Positions 16,567-21,504 of a DNA stretch of 21,504 nt are shown piece by piece. The notes under the pieces were generated by a model, which worked only from the letters and a program-made list of their open reading frames with translations, ran no database searches and had not been told where the DNA came from. Position numbers and translations under genes: made by a program. The DNA is from a virus, in IMG/VR virus record IMGVR_UViG_3300020582_000035, positions 1 to 21,504 of that record. One strand, written 5' to 3'. The stretch's first letter is position 1. Every line of letters starts with the position of its first letter.

Positions 16567-17046
16567 CTAACCAGGGAGTCCAGGGGGCGGCCCACCGGGC
16601 ATTGGCGGCGGCGCACCGCCGGCACCGGGACCGGGCGCACCGGGAGGCGCACCACCGCCAGCGCCAGCGCCACCACCACTCATCGCGCGTAGCGCGGCCA
16701 TCTGCGGCTGCATCTGCATCTGCCGCATACGCAACGCTTCAAGCTGATTGTTTTCGGCGGCCGGCGAGACGGCGCCCGCGGGCACGTGTTTGTTCAGATC
16801 ATAGATCGCCTTCGCAATGTCTTTGCCCATGGGCGACGCTGCGCCGACTTTGTTCATCAACTCGCCAAGCATCTTGATGGCGAGAGACATCCCCTGAACC
16901 GCCTGGGCCTGTAGCCCGGTGTTCGGTGTTGCGCCGGTAGCCGAGGACGATCCTATAGGCGGTGCACCCGACCCCGCTCCCCCAGGTGAGGGGGGAGGCG
17001 GAGGCGCAGCACCGGCACCGGGAGGTCCAGGCAGTCCAGGGGGCAT
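16567..17046 (-). CDS. Pro/Gly-rich head-region protein of unknown function (159 aa)
   Basis: The ATG at 17044-17046 is preferred; a TTG two codons earlier is possible, and neither has a clear Shine-Dalgarno. The protein has three parts: a Pro/Gly-rich N-terminus (PPGLPGPPGAGAAPPPPP), a helical core (about 45-122, with VQGMSLAIKMLGELMNKVG and DIAKAIYDLNKHVPAGA), then a Met/Gln-rich segment and a Pro/Gly-rich C-terminus ending PPPGLPG. The same PPGLPG word marks both ends, and the DNA at 16571-16600 and 17020-17045 is similar. The core could be an oligomerising helix bundle of a portal- or scaffold-associated protein, with flexible collagen-like tails. It stops with TAG. Function is not recognised. 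Confidence 0.65.
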   Translation of the reverse strand: MPPGLPGPPGAGAAPPPPPSPGGAGSGAPPIGSSSATGATPNTGLQAQAVQGMSLAIKMLGELMNKVGAASPMGKDIAKAIYDLNKHVPAGAVSPAAENNQLEALRMRQMQMQPQMAALRAMSGGGAGAGGGAPPGAPGPGAGGAPPPMPGGPPPGLPG

Positions 17047-17064
17047 TGCCAACGGAGTGAAGCG

Positions 17065-17109
17065 CTACTTGCGCTTCATTTTCCGCTTATGGCGAAACCG
17101 CGGGCTCAT
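17065..17109 (-). CDS. Tiny basic peptide ORF 2, MSPRFRHKRKMKRK (14 aa)
   Basis: ATG at 17107-17109 and TAG at 17065-17067 encode 14 residues, nine of them Arg, Lys or His. The start follows the TAG of the preceding tiny ORF without a gap (TAGATG) and in the same frame. Readthrough of that amber codon would give one basic peptide of about 27 residues. No separate ribosome-binding site is visible, so expression would rely on re-initiation or readthrough. It could be a nucleic-acid-binding mini-protein, part of a leader, or a decayed fragment. Confidence 0.4.
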   Translation of the reverse strand: MSPRFRHKRKMKRK

Positions 17110-17148
17110 CTACCGGCGGTGCTTCCGACGACGGAAACGCTTGTCCAT
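17110..17148 (-). CDS. Tiny Arg-rich peptide ORF 1, MDKRFRRRKHRR (12 aa)
   Basis: A 12-codon frame with ATG at 17146-17148 and TAG at 17110-17112; nine residues are Arg, Lys or His. It is preceded by one of the best Shine-Dalgarno sequences of the window, AAGGAG with 6-nt spacing, and is the first reading frame of the leftward morphogenesis operon. The strong site argues that ribosomes do start here. Two readings are possible: a leader peptide tuning the operon, or a genuine mini-protein that binds DNA or RNA. A longer overlapping frame (17087-17311, TTG start) lacks any site and is less credible. Confidence 0.5.
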   Translation of the reverse strand: MDKRFRRRKHRR

Positions 17149-17154
17149 GTCGAT

Positions 17155-17160
17155 CTCCTT
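17155..17160 (-). promoter_or_regulatory. Strong Shine-Dalgarno (AAGGAG) before the tiny ORF
   Basis: On the minus strand AAGGAG lies 6 nt before the ATG at 17146-17148. Most genes here have weak sites and depend on coupling, so this marks a deliberate initiation point. Confidence 0.75.
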
Positions 17161-17339
17161 CGGTTGCGTTCACCCGGCCGGGATCATCCGAGGCACCACC
17201 ACCAGACCGGGATTGGTCCGAAAGCGATGTGAAACCGGGCAATTGCGCACCAAGGCATGACTCGGCCTCGCGTGGAATGTTCTTAAATGCAAATGATCCC
17301 AAAATAGCCAAACCTGTCTCACGTTGTTAGAACGCGCTC
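17161..17339. promoter_or_regulatory. Intergenic region between divergent operons, probable promoters
   Basis: About 180 bp separate the leftward tiny ORFs from the rightward helix-turn-helix gene. The stretch 17275-17320 is AT-richer than the surroundings. On the minus strand TTGGCT and TTTAAG are spaced 18 nt apart, a passable -35/-10 pair for the morphogenesis operon. On the plus strand TTCTTA (17280-17285) followed by AAAATA/AAATAG is a weaker candidate for the cassette. These are readings by eye; no operator palindrome stands out. Confidence 0.35.
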
Positions 17340-17591
17340 ATGGACGATGAGCAGCCGGTCGTGGTCATCGCGGGGGCGCGGTATTTGCCGCTCAAGACGG
17401 CGGCACAGCTCCTCGCGCGGTCGCGACAGTGGCTTCGCTATCGGCTCGATAAGCCGGGGCATCCGCCGTTCAGATGGGTTGGCGGTCGGCTGCTGCTACC
17501 CGAGGACGATTTCATGGCGTGGCTACAGGGAGATTTACGCAATCCCCGGCCGCCCATTCACCGCAATGGCGCAGGAGTATTCCGCGGATGA
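17340..17591 (+). CDS. Helix-turn-helix (excisionase/AlpA-like) DNA-binding protein (83 aa)
   Basis: An 83-residue plus-strand protein with a winged helix-turn-helix of the excisionase/MerR type. YLPLKTAAQLLARSRQWLRY (15-34) supplies the recognition helices and FRWVGGRLLLPEDDFMAWL (44-62) the wing and following helix, the usual 'R.VGGRL.IP..D...WL' layout. It is the first gene of a two-gene cassette transcribed opposite to all its neighbours, and overlaps the next gene by 4 bp (ATGA). No strong Shine-Dalgarno precedes the ATG. It may regulate its own cassette or the divergent morphogenesis promoter just upstream. No integrase is in the window, so an excisionase role is not supported locally. 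Confidence 0.72.
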   Translation: MDDEQPVVVIAGARYLPLKTAAQLLARSRQWLRYRLDKPGHPPFRWVGGRLLLPEDDFMAWLQGDLRNPRPPIHRNGAGVFRG

Positions 17592-17842
17592 GCATGACCA
17601 GAGGCTTGCCGGTCGCTGGCTACACCGACCAGCCGCAAGACAAGATTGATCAGGTCAACGCGAACAAGGTCGCCGAGGAACAGGTGCTCCGCACGATCGA
17701 CCGGCTACAGGCGCAGAGCGCCGGCGATCCCCGCATGTTCGCCCTCGCGCGCACCAACATCGAACAAGGCTTCATGTGGCTCAATCGCGCGATTTTCCGG
17801 CCCGAGCGCGTGGTGCTTCCTGGGGACCCTGGCGCGGCGTGA
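17588..17842 (+). CDS. acb2: Acb2/Tad1-family cyclic nucleotide sponge, anti-CBASS/anti-Thoeris (84 aa)
   Basis: An 84-residue protein matching the Acb2/Tad1 helical hairpin domain by pattern. A polar N-terminus with GYTDQ is followed by helix 1 (PQDKIDQVNANKVAEEQVLR) and then helix 2 with the typical DPRMFALARTNIEQGFMWL and NRAIFRPE ending; family members usually end in D-R-x-x-x-A-x-T-x-x-Q-x-x-F/L-M-x-x-x-R-A-x-x-x-P. Acb2 proteins form compact oligomers that bind cyclic di- and trinucleotides and so starve CBASS effectors; Tad1 relatives bind Thoeris signals. Tyr12 and Lys27 have the same 15-residue spacing as ligand-contact residues I recall for Acb2 (Tyr11, Lys26), which needs an alignment. 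AGGAG lies 10 nt before the ATG. The gene overlaps the helix-turn-helix gene. Ligand choice cannot be read from sequence. Confidence 0.75.
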   Translation: MSMTRGLPVAGYTDQPQDKIDQVNANKVAEEQVLRTIDRLQAQSAGDPRMFALARTNIEQGFMWLNRAIFRPERVVLPGDPGAA

Positions 17843-17870
17843 TATAGCTGCTATGCCTGACTAGGTTGAG

Positions 17871-17917
17871 AGTGGGAGCGCCGCGAAGAACCCCCGTGGG
17901 TGACGTTGGCGCTTCGC
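17871..17917 (+). other. Possible structured 3' UTR between the cassette and its terminator
   Basis: AGCGCC (17877-17882) can pair with GGCGCT (17908-17913), or GCGAAG (17883-17888) with CTTCGC (17912-17917), around an inner ACCC/GGGT hairpin. These alternatives sit just before the terminator, so a folded 3' UTR or small RNA is possible. The evidence is complementarity alone. Confidence 0.3.
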
Positions 17918-17924
17918 CCGAGGG

Positions 17925-17954
17925 AAAAGCCCGATGCGAACCCATCGGGCTTTT
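17925..17954. terminator. Strong bidirectional intrinsic terminator
   Basis: A perfect 12-bp stem (17925-17936 with 17943-17954) closes a 6-nt loop. The GC-rich core GCCCGATG is flanked by AAAA and TTTT, giving a U-tract in either direction. It lies between the end of the plus-strand acb2 cassette (17842) and the end of the minus-strand portal block (17957), exactly where convergent transcription should stop. Confidence 0.92.
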
Positions 17955-17956
17955 CT

Positions 17957-18220
17957 TCAAGAGAAGCACCGGTCCGGCGGCTTGCGGTCGCTGTCAGCGT
18001 CCAGCTTCACGCCGTAAGCCGGCGCCGCGTGGTCCAGCCGACCGCATGTGACACAGCGGAAACCGACCCATACCATGCCGAGTCTGTCGGTCGCGGCGAC
18101 CACGTTCCCCCGATTCCAGCCGAGGCGATGCGCCATGCAGTGTGAGGCATGCGAGAACAAGGGCGGCGCGCTGGTCTGGCGCTGGCGGCCTCGCAAGCGG
18201 GCGAGAAAGCCGCCGTTCAA
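17957..18220 (-). CDS. Putative small Cys-containing protein (up to 87 aa)
   Basis: The last frame of the portal block. The longest version starts at TTG 18218-18220, overlapping the TGA of the 73-aa gene (TTGA) and giving 87 residues; an ATG at 18134-18136 would give 59. The most gene-like part is C-terminal: MVWVGFRCVTCGRLDHAAPA, with C56-x-x-C59 and nearby His plus C28 and C85, suggesting a small zinc-binding or redox element. It ends 3 nt before the terminator stem, which fits a genuine last gene, but neither start has a ribosome-binding site. I do not recognise the family. Confidence 0.5.
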   Translation of the reverse strand: MNGGFLARLRGRQRQTSAPPLFSHASHCMAHRLGWNRGNVVAATDRLGMVWVGFRCVTCGRLDHAAPAYGVKLDADSDRKPPDRCFS

Positions 18221-18438
18221 GGAACTGCGTCAGGTCTGGAAAAGTTGCTCTTGTCGGTCGGCGCCCATTCCAAATCCTCGCGTTGTGTTGCGGCCGAGGT
18301 TATCCCCCGGTAGCGCACAAACACGTAGTTCGGATTGAGCGAGGTAATCACGCCTTCCTCGGGCGCAGCGTAGCCCGAGCGGTCGCGATAGATCACCCGC
18401 CGGCCGATGTCCTTGTCCGTTGCATCAGGCGTCAGCAT
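18217..18438 (-). CDS. Small conserved phage protein, SH3-like (73 aa)
   Basis: The start is ATG 18436-18438 (MLTPDATDKDIGRRVIYRDR), overlapping the stop of the GcrA-like gene by 7 bp; the upstream extension of this frame lies antiparallel in phase over that gene and looks non-coding. The protein matches a small family I know from many alphaproteobacterial phages: D-I-G-R-x-V-x-Y, then EEGVITSLNPNYVFVRYRG and ATQREDLEW. Its alternating strands suggest a small SH3-like barrel. Members are usually found among structural or packaging genes and have no established function. Confidence 0.72.
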   Translation of the reverse strand: MLTPDATDKDIGRRVIYRDRSGYAAPEEGVITSLNPNYVFVRYRGITSAATQREDLEWAPTDKSNFSRPDAVP

Positions 18439-18689
18439 CCGGCCAACGACGCCAGTGGCGGCAGTGTCACCTTGCCGGCGCGCTCTCGCAGCCGCGGCGC
18501 GCGCGCCTCGGGCGGCGTCTCCAACATCGCCATCCCAGGTTTCGCACTGACACCCTTGCGCCAAAGCTTCCCCATGACCGCCTCGCGCGACACGCCCAAC
18601 TGTGCCGCGATCTCGCGCGGGTTTTTCCCCTGCCGTTTCAGCCGCAGGCACTTTTGCCAGAGTTCATCCGGCCATTCGGGGTTTGCCAT
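18432..18689 (-). CDS. GcrA-like helix-turn-helix protein (85 aa)
   Basis: An 85-residue protein whose first 50 residues (WPDELWQKCLRLKRQGKNP, then REIAAQLGVSREAVMGKLWR) closely resemble the DNA-binding N-terminus of the alphaproteobacterial cell-cycle regulator GcrA (W-T-D-E...L...G-x-S-x-x-x-IA..LG.vTRNAVIGK..R.GL). The remainder is Arg/Pro-rich and lacks an obvious sigma-binding domain, so this is shorter than host GcrA. The start shares a base with the portal stop (TGATG at 18687-18691). It could redirect host GcrA/CcrM-controlled transcription, or be a small terminase-like DNA-binding protein, since it sits beside the portal gene. Confidence 0.72.
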   Translation of the reverse strand: MANPEWPDELWQKCLRLKRQGKNPREIAAQLGVSREAVMGKLWRKGVSAKPGMAMLETPPEARAPRLRERAGKVTLPPLASLAGC

Positions 18690-20563
18690 CAGGCCGCCGC
18701 GCCCTTGCCTTTGCCCTTGCCGCCGCCGGACAGGACCTTCGCCAGCGCTTCGGGATCACGCTGCATGAGTTGCGCCATCATCTGTTCGTGCTTCGCTTCT
18801 TTCTCTTTCAATGCCTGGAGCGCCATGTCTTTGTTGGGGAACGGCAGCGTTTCCAAGGCATATTTGCCGTCGACGATACCGGACTTGAGCCCGAATGACA
18901 CCATTTGCACGTGATCGTCGGCGAAGATCGGCGAGCCCGAATGACTGTCCACCGCAACGCGGCGGTCGGATGGTATGTCGGCCAGCAGGAACGCCGTCTC
19001 GCCCGGCTTGTCGGCGTTCGTCCAATAGGCTTTGCCATCCTTGGCTTGCATCAGCGAAAAGCGTAGATCAGCGGCGTCCGCGCACTGACGTTCGACAAGC
19101 AGAGAACGGTCCCTCAATCGGGGGGATGCGGTTTTCAACAGGGTGCTTGCATGCACGCCAGCGCGGACACCTTCCTCGCCGCGGCCAGACAGCAAGTTGT
19201 CAAACCCGCCGATCTGGTCGATGACTTTCATGATCAACTGCAACATTTCCATCGCTTGCGGCGGAAACGTCGGCGTCAGATCTTGCACTTTCCCCTGCGG
19301 CCCAAGGTTCGCGTAGCCCGCGGTGCGAAACTGCGCGTATCTCTCATCATTCGGCATGCCGTCGCCTTCAAAGGCGAGGATCTTGTCAATCTGCAAGCCG
19401 AACAAGCGTTTGATGTCATCAGCCCAGGACGCGAGCAAGCCCTGCGGTTCCATCAGGTCGACGATCTCCGGCATGCCCCAAAAATAGCCGTGGACCATGT
19501 TCGGCTGGATCAGTCTATACGGGTGTAGCTGCGACCCTTGGCCGGGGATCAGCAGATTGCAGCGTTTCAGCAGAGGGGCGATGAGTATATCAGGCTCGAT
19601 CAGTTGGACCGTTGTGTAGTCATCCCCATCCCATATCCAGAGTTCGTGAAACTTGACTACCTCAGCCTCGATCCGCGGTGCCACCACGGCATAAGACGGA
19701 TCCTGATTGAGTTGCACGATACCGCCCGGCCGCGGCCGGTTGATGCCGAACGGCGAGGTGTCCAACTGCGACACCGAAAGCACTTGATGGAAGAACGAAT
19801 TGAATTCCTCCGTGCCAGCGCCCTTGCGCATGCCGCTTTTGATGCGATCGTAGAGCGCGCGCGCGTTCGGCAGATGGTAGATCCGTCGCCACACCTCCGG
19901 CGGCGTCAAGAGCGATGTCTCGACCATGCACGGCTGCTGGTCTAAGTCATTCTGATCCTCGCGATACACGCCGAATTGCCACGGCATGATGAGCGACTTG
20001 CGATAGCCCACGCCACCATCGGGACCGGAGCGATACGGCGACTGCTTCAAGATGCTCGCGCCGTATTTGAGGCTTTCGTAGACGCCGAGCGAAAACGTCA
20101 TGTCGGTGTTGGTCATCTCCCACTCACGGGAGAGCAAGCGAGCGGACACCGCGGCGCGTTCAAGATGAGATTTTGTGTAGTCTCTTTCGTAATCAATAGA
20201 GAACCGTAGTTCGGTCGGCGAGAACAGATGCGCGGCTAGACGATCAATGTGCGTCCGCATAAGATTGATCAGCGCCTTGCCGCCGTCGCTGCGTCCGCTC
20301 TCGATGAAAATATTTAAGGCGCGACAATACGCCGACCGGTCGCCTTGGCTCGCGCGGCACGTTTGAATCAATTCTAAACTCAAGTCGATAAGTTTGCTGT
20401 TTTCGTCGGGCAGTTGCCACAAAGTCTCGGGCGGTGGCTTGGCAGGACCGCGCTTACTCTCGCCGCCACGTCGGCCGCGAGATTGGAATGGGATCACCTC
20501 GCCCATGCTGGAGAGGCGGGAGTCTTCTTCGGGCGAGTTCTCTGCTGATCGGGGCATGGGCAT
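18689..20563 (-). CDS. Portal protein (624 aa)
   Basis: A 624-residue protein with the length and layout of podoviral portal proteins. An N-terminal basic/Ser-rich stretch is followed by helical domains (LINLMRTHIDRLAAHLFSP, DYTKSHLERAAVSARLLS). The centre has beta-rich wing segments (KFHELWIWDGDDYTTVQLI, then PDILIAPLLKRCNLLIPGQG, PYRLIQPNMVHGYFWGMPEI), then the stem helices (PQAMEMLQLIMKVIDQIGGF) and a Gly-rich SGRGEEGVRAGVHASTLL. It ends with an acidic/basic coiled helix and a GGGKGKGKG tail. The start ATG at 20561-20563 (MPMPRS) is preceded by a weak GGTG; a second ATG two codons on is an alternative. The ring it forms is the DNA entry and exit channel of the head. It is the first gene left of the terminator-like hairpin and array. 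Confidence 0.8.
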   Translation of the reverse strand: MPMPRSAENSPEEDSRLSSMGEVIPFQSRGRRGGESKRGPAKPPPETLWQLPDENSKLIDLSLELIQTCRASQGDRSAYCRALNIFIESGRSDGGKALINLMRTHIDRLAAHLFSPTELRFSIDYERDYTKSHLERAAVSARLLSREWEMTNTDMTFSLGVYESLKYGASILKQSPYRSGPDGGVGYRKSLIMPWQFGVYREDQNDLDQQPCMVETSLLTPPEVWRRIYHLPNARALYDRIKSGMRKGAGTEEFNSFFHQVLSVSQLDTSPFGINRPRPGGIVQLNQDPSYAVVAPRIEAEVVKFHELWIWDGDDYTTVQLIEPDILIAPLLKRCNLLIPGQGSQLHPYRLIQPNMVHGYFWGMPEIVDLMEPQGLLASWADDIKRLFGLQIDKILAFEGDGMPNDERYAQFRTAGYANLGPQGKVQDLTPTFPPQAMEMLQLIMKVIDQIGGFDNLLSGRGEEGVRAGVHASTLLKTASPRLRDRSLLVERQCADAADLRFSLMQAKDGKAYWTNADKPGETAFLLADIPSDRRVAVDSHSGSPIFADDHVQMVSFGLKSGIVDGKYALETLPFPNKDMALQALKEKEAKHEQMMAQLMQRDPEALAKVLSGGGKGKGKGAAA

Positions 20564-20569
20564 ATATCA

Positions 20570-20606
20570 CCAAAGAGAAAGGGGCGATCCCCGAAAGAAT
20601 CGCCCC
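20570..20606 (-). terminator. Terminator-like hairpin directly upstream of the portal gene
   Basis: On the minus strand GGGGCGAT (20606-20599) pairs with ATCGCCCC (20588-20581) around a 10-nt loop and is followed by TTTCTCTTT (20580-20572). That is the form of an intrinsic terminator for transcription coming from the right. It ends only about 8 nt before the portal ATG, so there is no room for a separate promoter. Portal expression must therefore involve readthrough or antitermination, or the hairpin is a 5' UTR control or processing element. Confidence 0.6.
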
Positions 20607-21019
20607 CCTCCCAGCCTATCGGCGACCGCCAGACCTTGCCTCGACCAACCCCGGCTGGCCTCGGCCTTCGTCGACCGCCACGCCATCACACGGCTTTCCT
20701 CGCCGAGCCATTACACGACCGCCTGACCATCGCGGTCCACGACCGACCATGCCGGAACCCCGGCATGCCACGACCGCCTAAACGAGCCCCGCCTAACCGA
20801 GCGGCGCCTAACCGCCTCGCCAGGACTTGCCTCGCCTAAACCACTGCCCACCCCGCCTCGCCGAGCCAGGACCGCCCAGCCGCACCGAATCGTGCCGACC
20901 CAGGCCATTCCAGACCCTTGCTACCCACGGCCTACCCCGACCGGCTCGCCTTGCGCCACCTCGCCCCTGCGGACCAAACCAGAACCGCCAAACCCACCAA
21001 GCCCAGCCAGACCCGTGCA

Positions 21020-21046
21020 GACCCGTGCTGCCTCACGTCGACCGCC
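21020..21046. repeat. Long direct repeat copy 1 in the GCC-phased array
   Basis: These 27 bases, beginning GACCCGTGCT and ending ACGTCGACCGCC, recur at 21303-21330 with one extra C. It is the longest near-identical pair I found in the array and shows block duplication on top of the short-word periodicity. Confidence 0.85.
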
Positions 21047-21302
21047 GAACCGAGCGCCAAAACTCGCCTAAACCGCCTTCGCGATCCGACCGAGCCAATC
21101 CAAGCCCTTGCAGGACCGCCAGACCCCGACACGCCTTGCCAAGCCGTCACCCTCCTATGCTGCCCGCGACCGCCGGGCCTTGGCTTTCCGCTCCCAGGAA
21201 CGCCCCGCCCCGACTCTCCACGACCGCCAGCCTGACCAGAGCTTTGCAGACCCAGCCTCGCCTTGCGATTCCACGACCGCCAAGCCAGACCGAGCCTTTG
21301 CC

Positions 21303-21330
21303 GACCCGTGCTCGCCTCACGTCGACCGCC
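21303..21330. repeat. Long direct repeat copy 2 in the GCC-phased array
   Basis: Twenty-eight bases matching 21020-21046 except for one inserted C after GACCCGTGCT. The copies start 283 bp apart. Confidence 0.85.
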
Positions 21331-21504
21331 AGCCCGCGCCGGACCGTGACACGCCAGCCCACACCATGACCGGCTTTGCTTGCCGAACCGTGACAAAGCC
21401 CGCCGTGCCGTCCGCGACCGCCATCGCTTGCCGTCGCCAAGCCAAGCCGTCCCATGACCGCCAAGCCGTGCTCAGCCAATCCACGCCACGCCGAAGCTCG
21501 CCAC

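Larger units (their letters stand above)
20607..21504. repeat. Low-complexity GCC-phased array with GACCGCC at about 50-nt spacing
   Basis: About 900 bp with no credible gene and a very unusual texture. GCC triplets recur at multiples of about 5 nt: in the last 80 bases they start at 21430, 21436, 21441, 21446, 21460, 21465, 21475, 21485, 21490 and 21500. The heptamer GACCGCC occurs 13 times, beginning at 20624, 20673, 20717, 20772, 20870, 21040, 21114, 21168, 21222, 21275, 21324, 21416 and 21456, mostly 40-55 nt apart or near multiples. The plus strand is C-rich (21421-21480 has 26 C and 13 G), so a minus-strand transcript would be rich in NNGGC with GGCGGUC elements. A 5-nt phase argues against coding; frames on both strands are by-products of the bias. 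It reaches the window edge and may continue. Confidence 0.85.

Noticed and set aside
17065-17148. Stop-codon (amber) reassignment in this phage
   Set aside because: TAG also ends other well-supported genes (for example at 16567 and 8492) at sensible positions, so general recoding is unlikely; only local readthrough remains possible.
17087-17311. 74-codon minus-strand frame in the divergent intergenic region
   Set aside because: TTG start without a ribosome-binding site, low-information composition, and it overlaps the putative promoter and the tiny ORFs that have a strong site.
18142-18768. 208-codon plus-strand frame across the small genes after the portal
   Set aside because: Antisense to three overlapping, coupled minus-strand genes with recognisable families; composition is Arg/Ser-rich shadow-like.
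20827-21479. Overlapping open frames of 100-180 codons on both strands within the array
   Set aside because: They are Pro/Arg- or Gly/Arg-rich products of the biased, 5-nt-phased sequence, occur simultaneously in several frames and lack ribosome-binding sites.
20607-21504. CRISPR array interpretation of the periodic region
   Set aside because: There is no long conserved repeat with unique spacers; the recurring word is only 7 bp and the surroundings are degenerate low-complexity sequence, with no cas genes nearby.
1-21504. tRNA genes, insertion sequences or attachment sites
   Set aside because: I saw no cloverleaf-like segment, transposase frame, terminal inverted repeats or obvious att-like duplication on either strand.

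Overview
The window is about 21.5 kb of a GC-rich, tightly packed, short-tailed (podovirus-like) phage or prophage genome, probably from a virus of an alphaproteobacterium. The phage call rests on the gene set: portal, capsid-like, paired head-tail adaptor-like, tail fibre and three very large ejection-type virion proteins, with no sheath or tape-measure gene. The alphaproteobacterial host is an inference from base composition and a small GcrA-like DNA-binding protein. Nearly all genes lie on the minus strand and are joined by ATGA, TGATG or few-base junctions, so most of the window reads as long translationally coupled operons running right to left. No terminase, lysis, replication or integration gene is visible. 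The terminase would be expected beyond the right edge.

Layout from right to left. (1) 20607-21504 has no convincing gene. It holds a striking low-complexity array: GCC triplets phased at about 5 nt, with 13 exact copies of GACCGCC at roughly 50-nt spacing. (2) A terminator-like hairpin (20581-20606) sits directly in front of the portal gene (18689-20563). The portal is followed by a GcrA-like regulator, a small conserved phage protein and a putative Cys-rich small protein. (3) 17340-17842 is an inverted two-gene cassette on the plus strand, a helix-turn-helix protein followed by an Acb2/Tad1-like cyclic-nucleotide sponge (anti-CBASS/anti-Thoeris). It meets the portal block at a strong bidirectional terminator (17925-17954). 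(4) From about 17150 leftward runs the main morphogenesis operon. It begins with two tiny Arg/Lys-rich reading frames behind a strong ribosome-binding site. Next come a Pro/Gly-rich protein, a 53-residue protein, a scaffold-like protein, the capsid protein and a repeat-rich structural protein. After these come an adaptor, a virion protein, a second adaptor paralogue carrying an inserted module, tail fibre, a small protein, a beta-rich tail/stabilisation protein, a second fibre-like protein and two small proteins. The operon ends with three large ejection proteins of 628, 833 and 809 aa, the 833-aa one carrying a transglycosylase-like domain. A further partial gene runs off the left edge.

How the genes work together: portal, scaffold and capsid proteins build the head. 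The two adaptors, the beta-rich stabilisation protein and the fibres form the connector and short tail. The large proteins probably travel in the head and open the cell wall and envelope for DNA entry. The inverted cassette looks like a host-interaction moron that blunts cyclic-nucleotide immune signalling. The most unusual element is the GCC-phased array, which none of the recognised genes explains.
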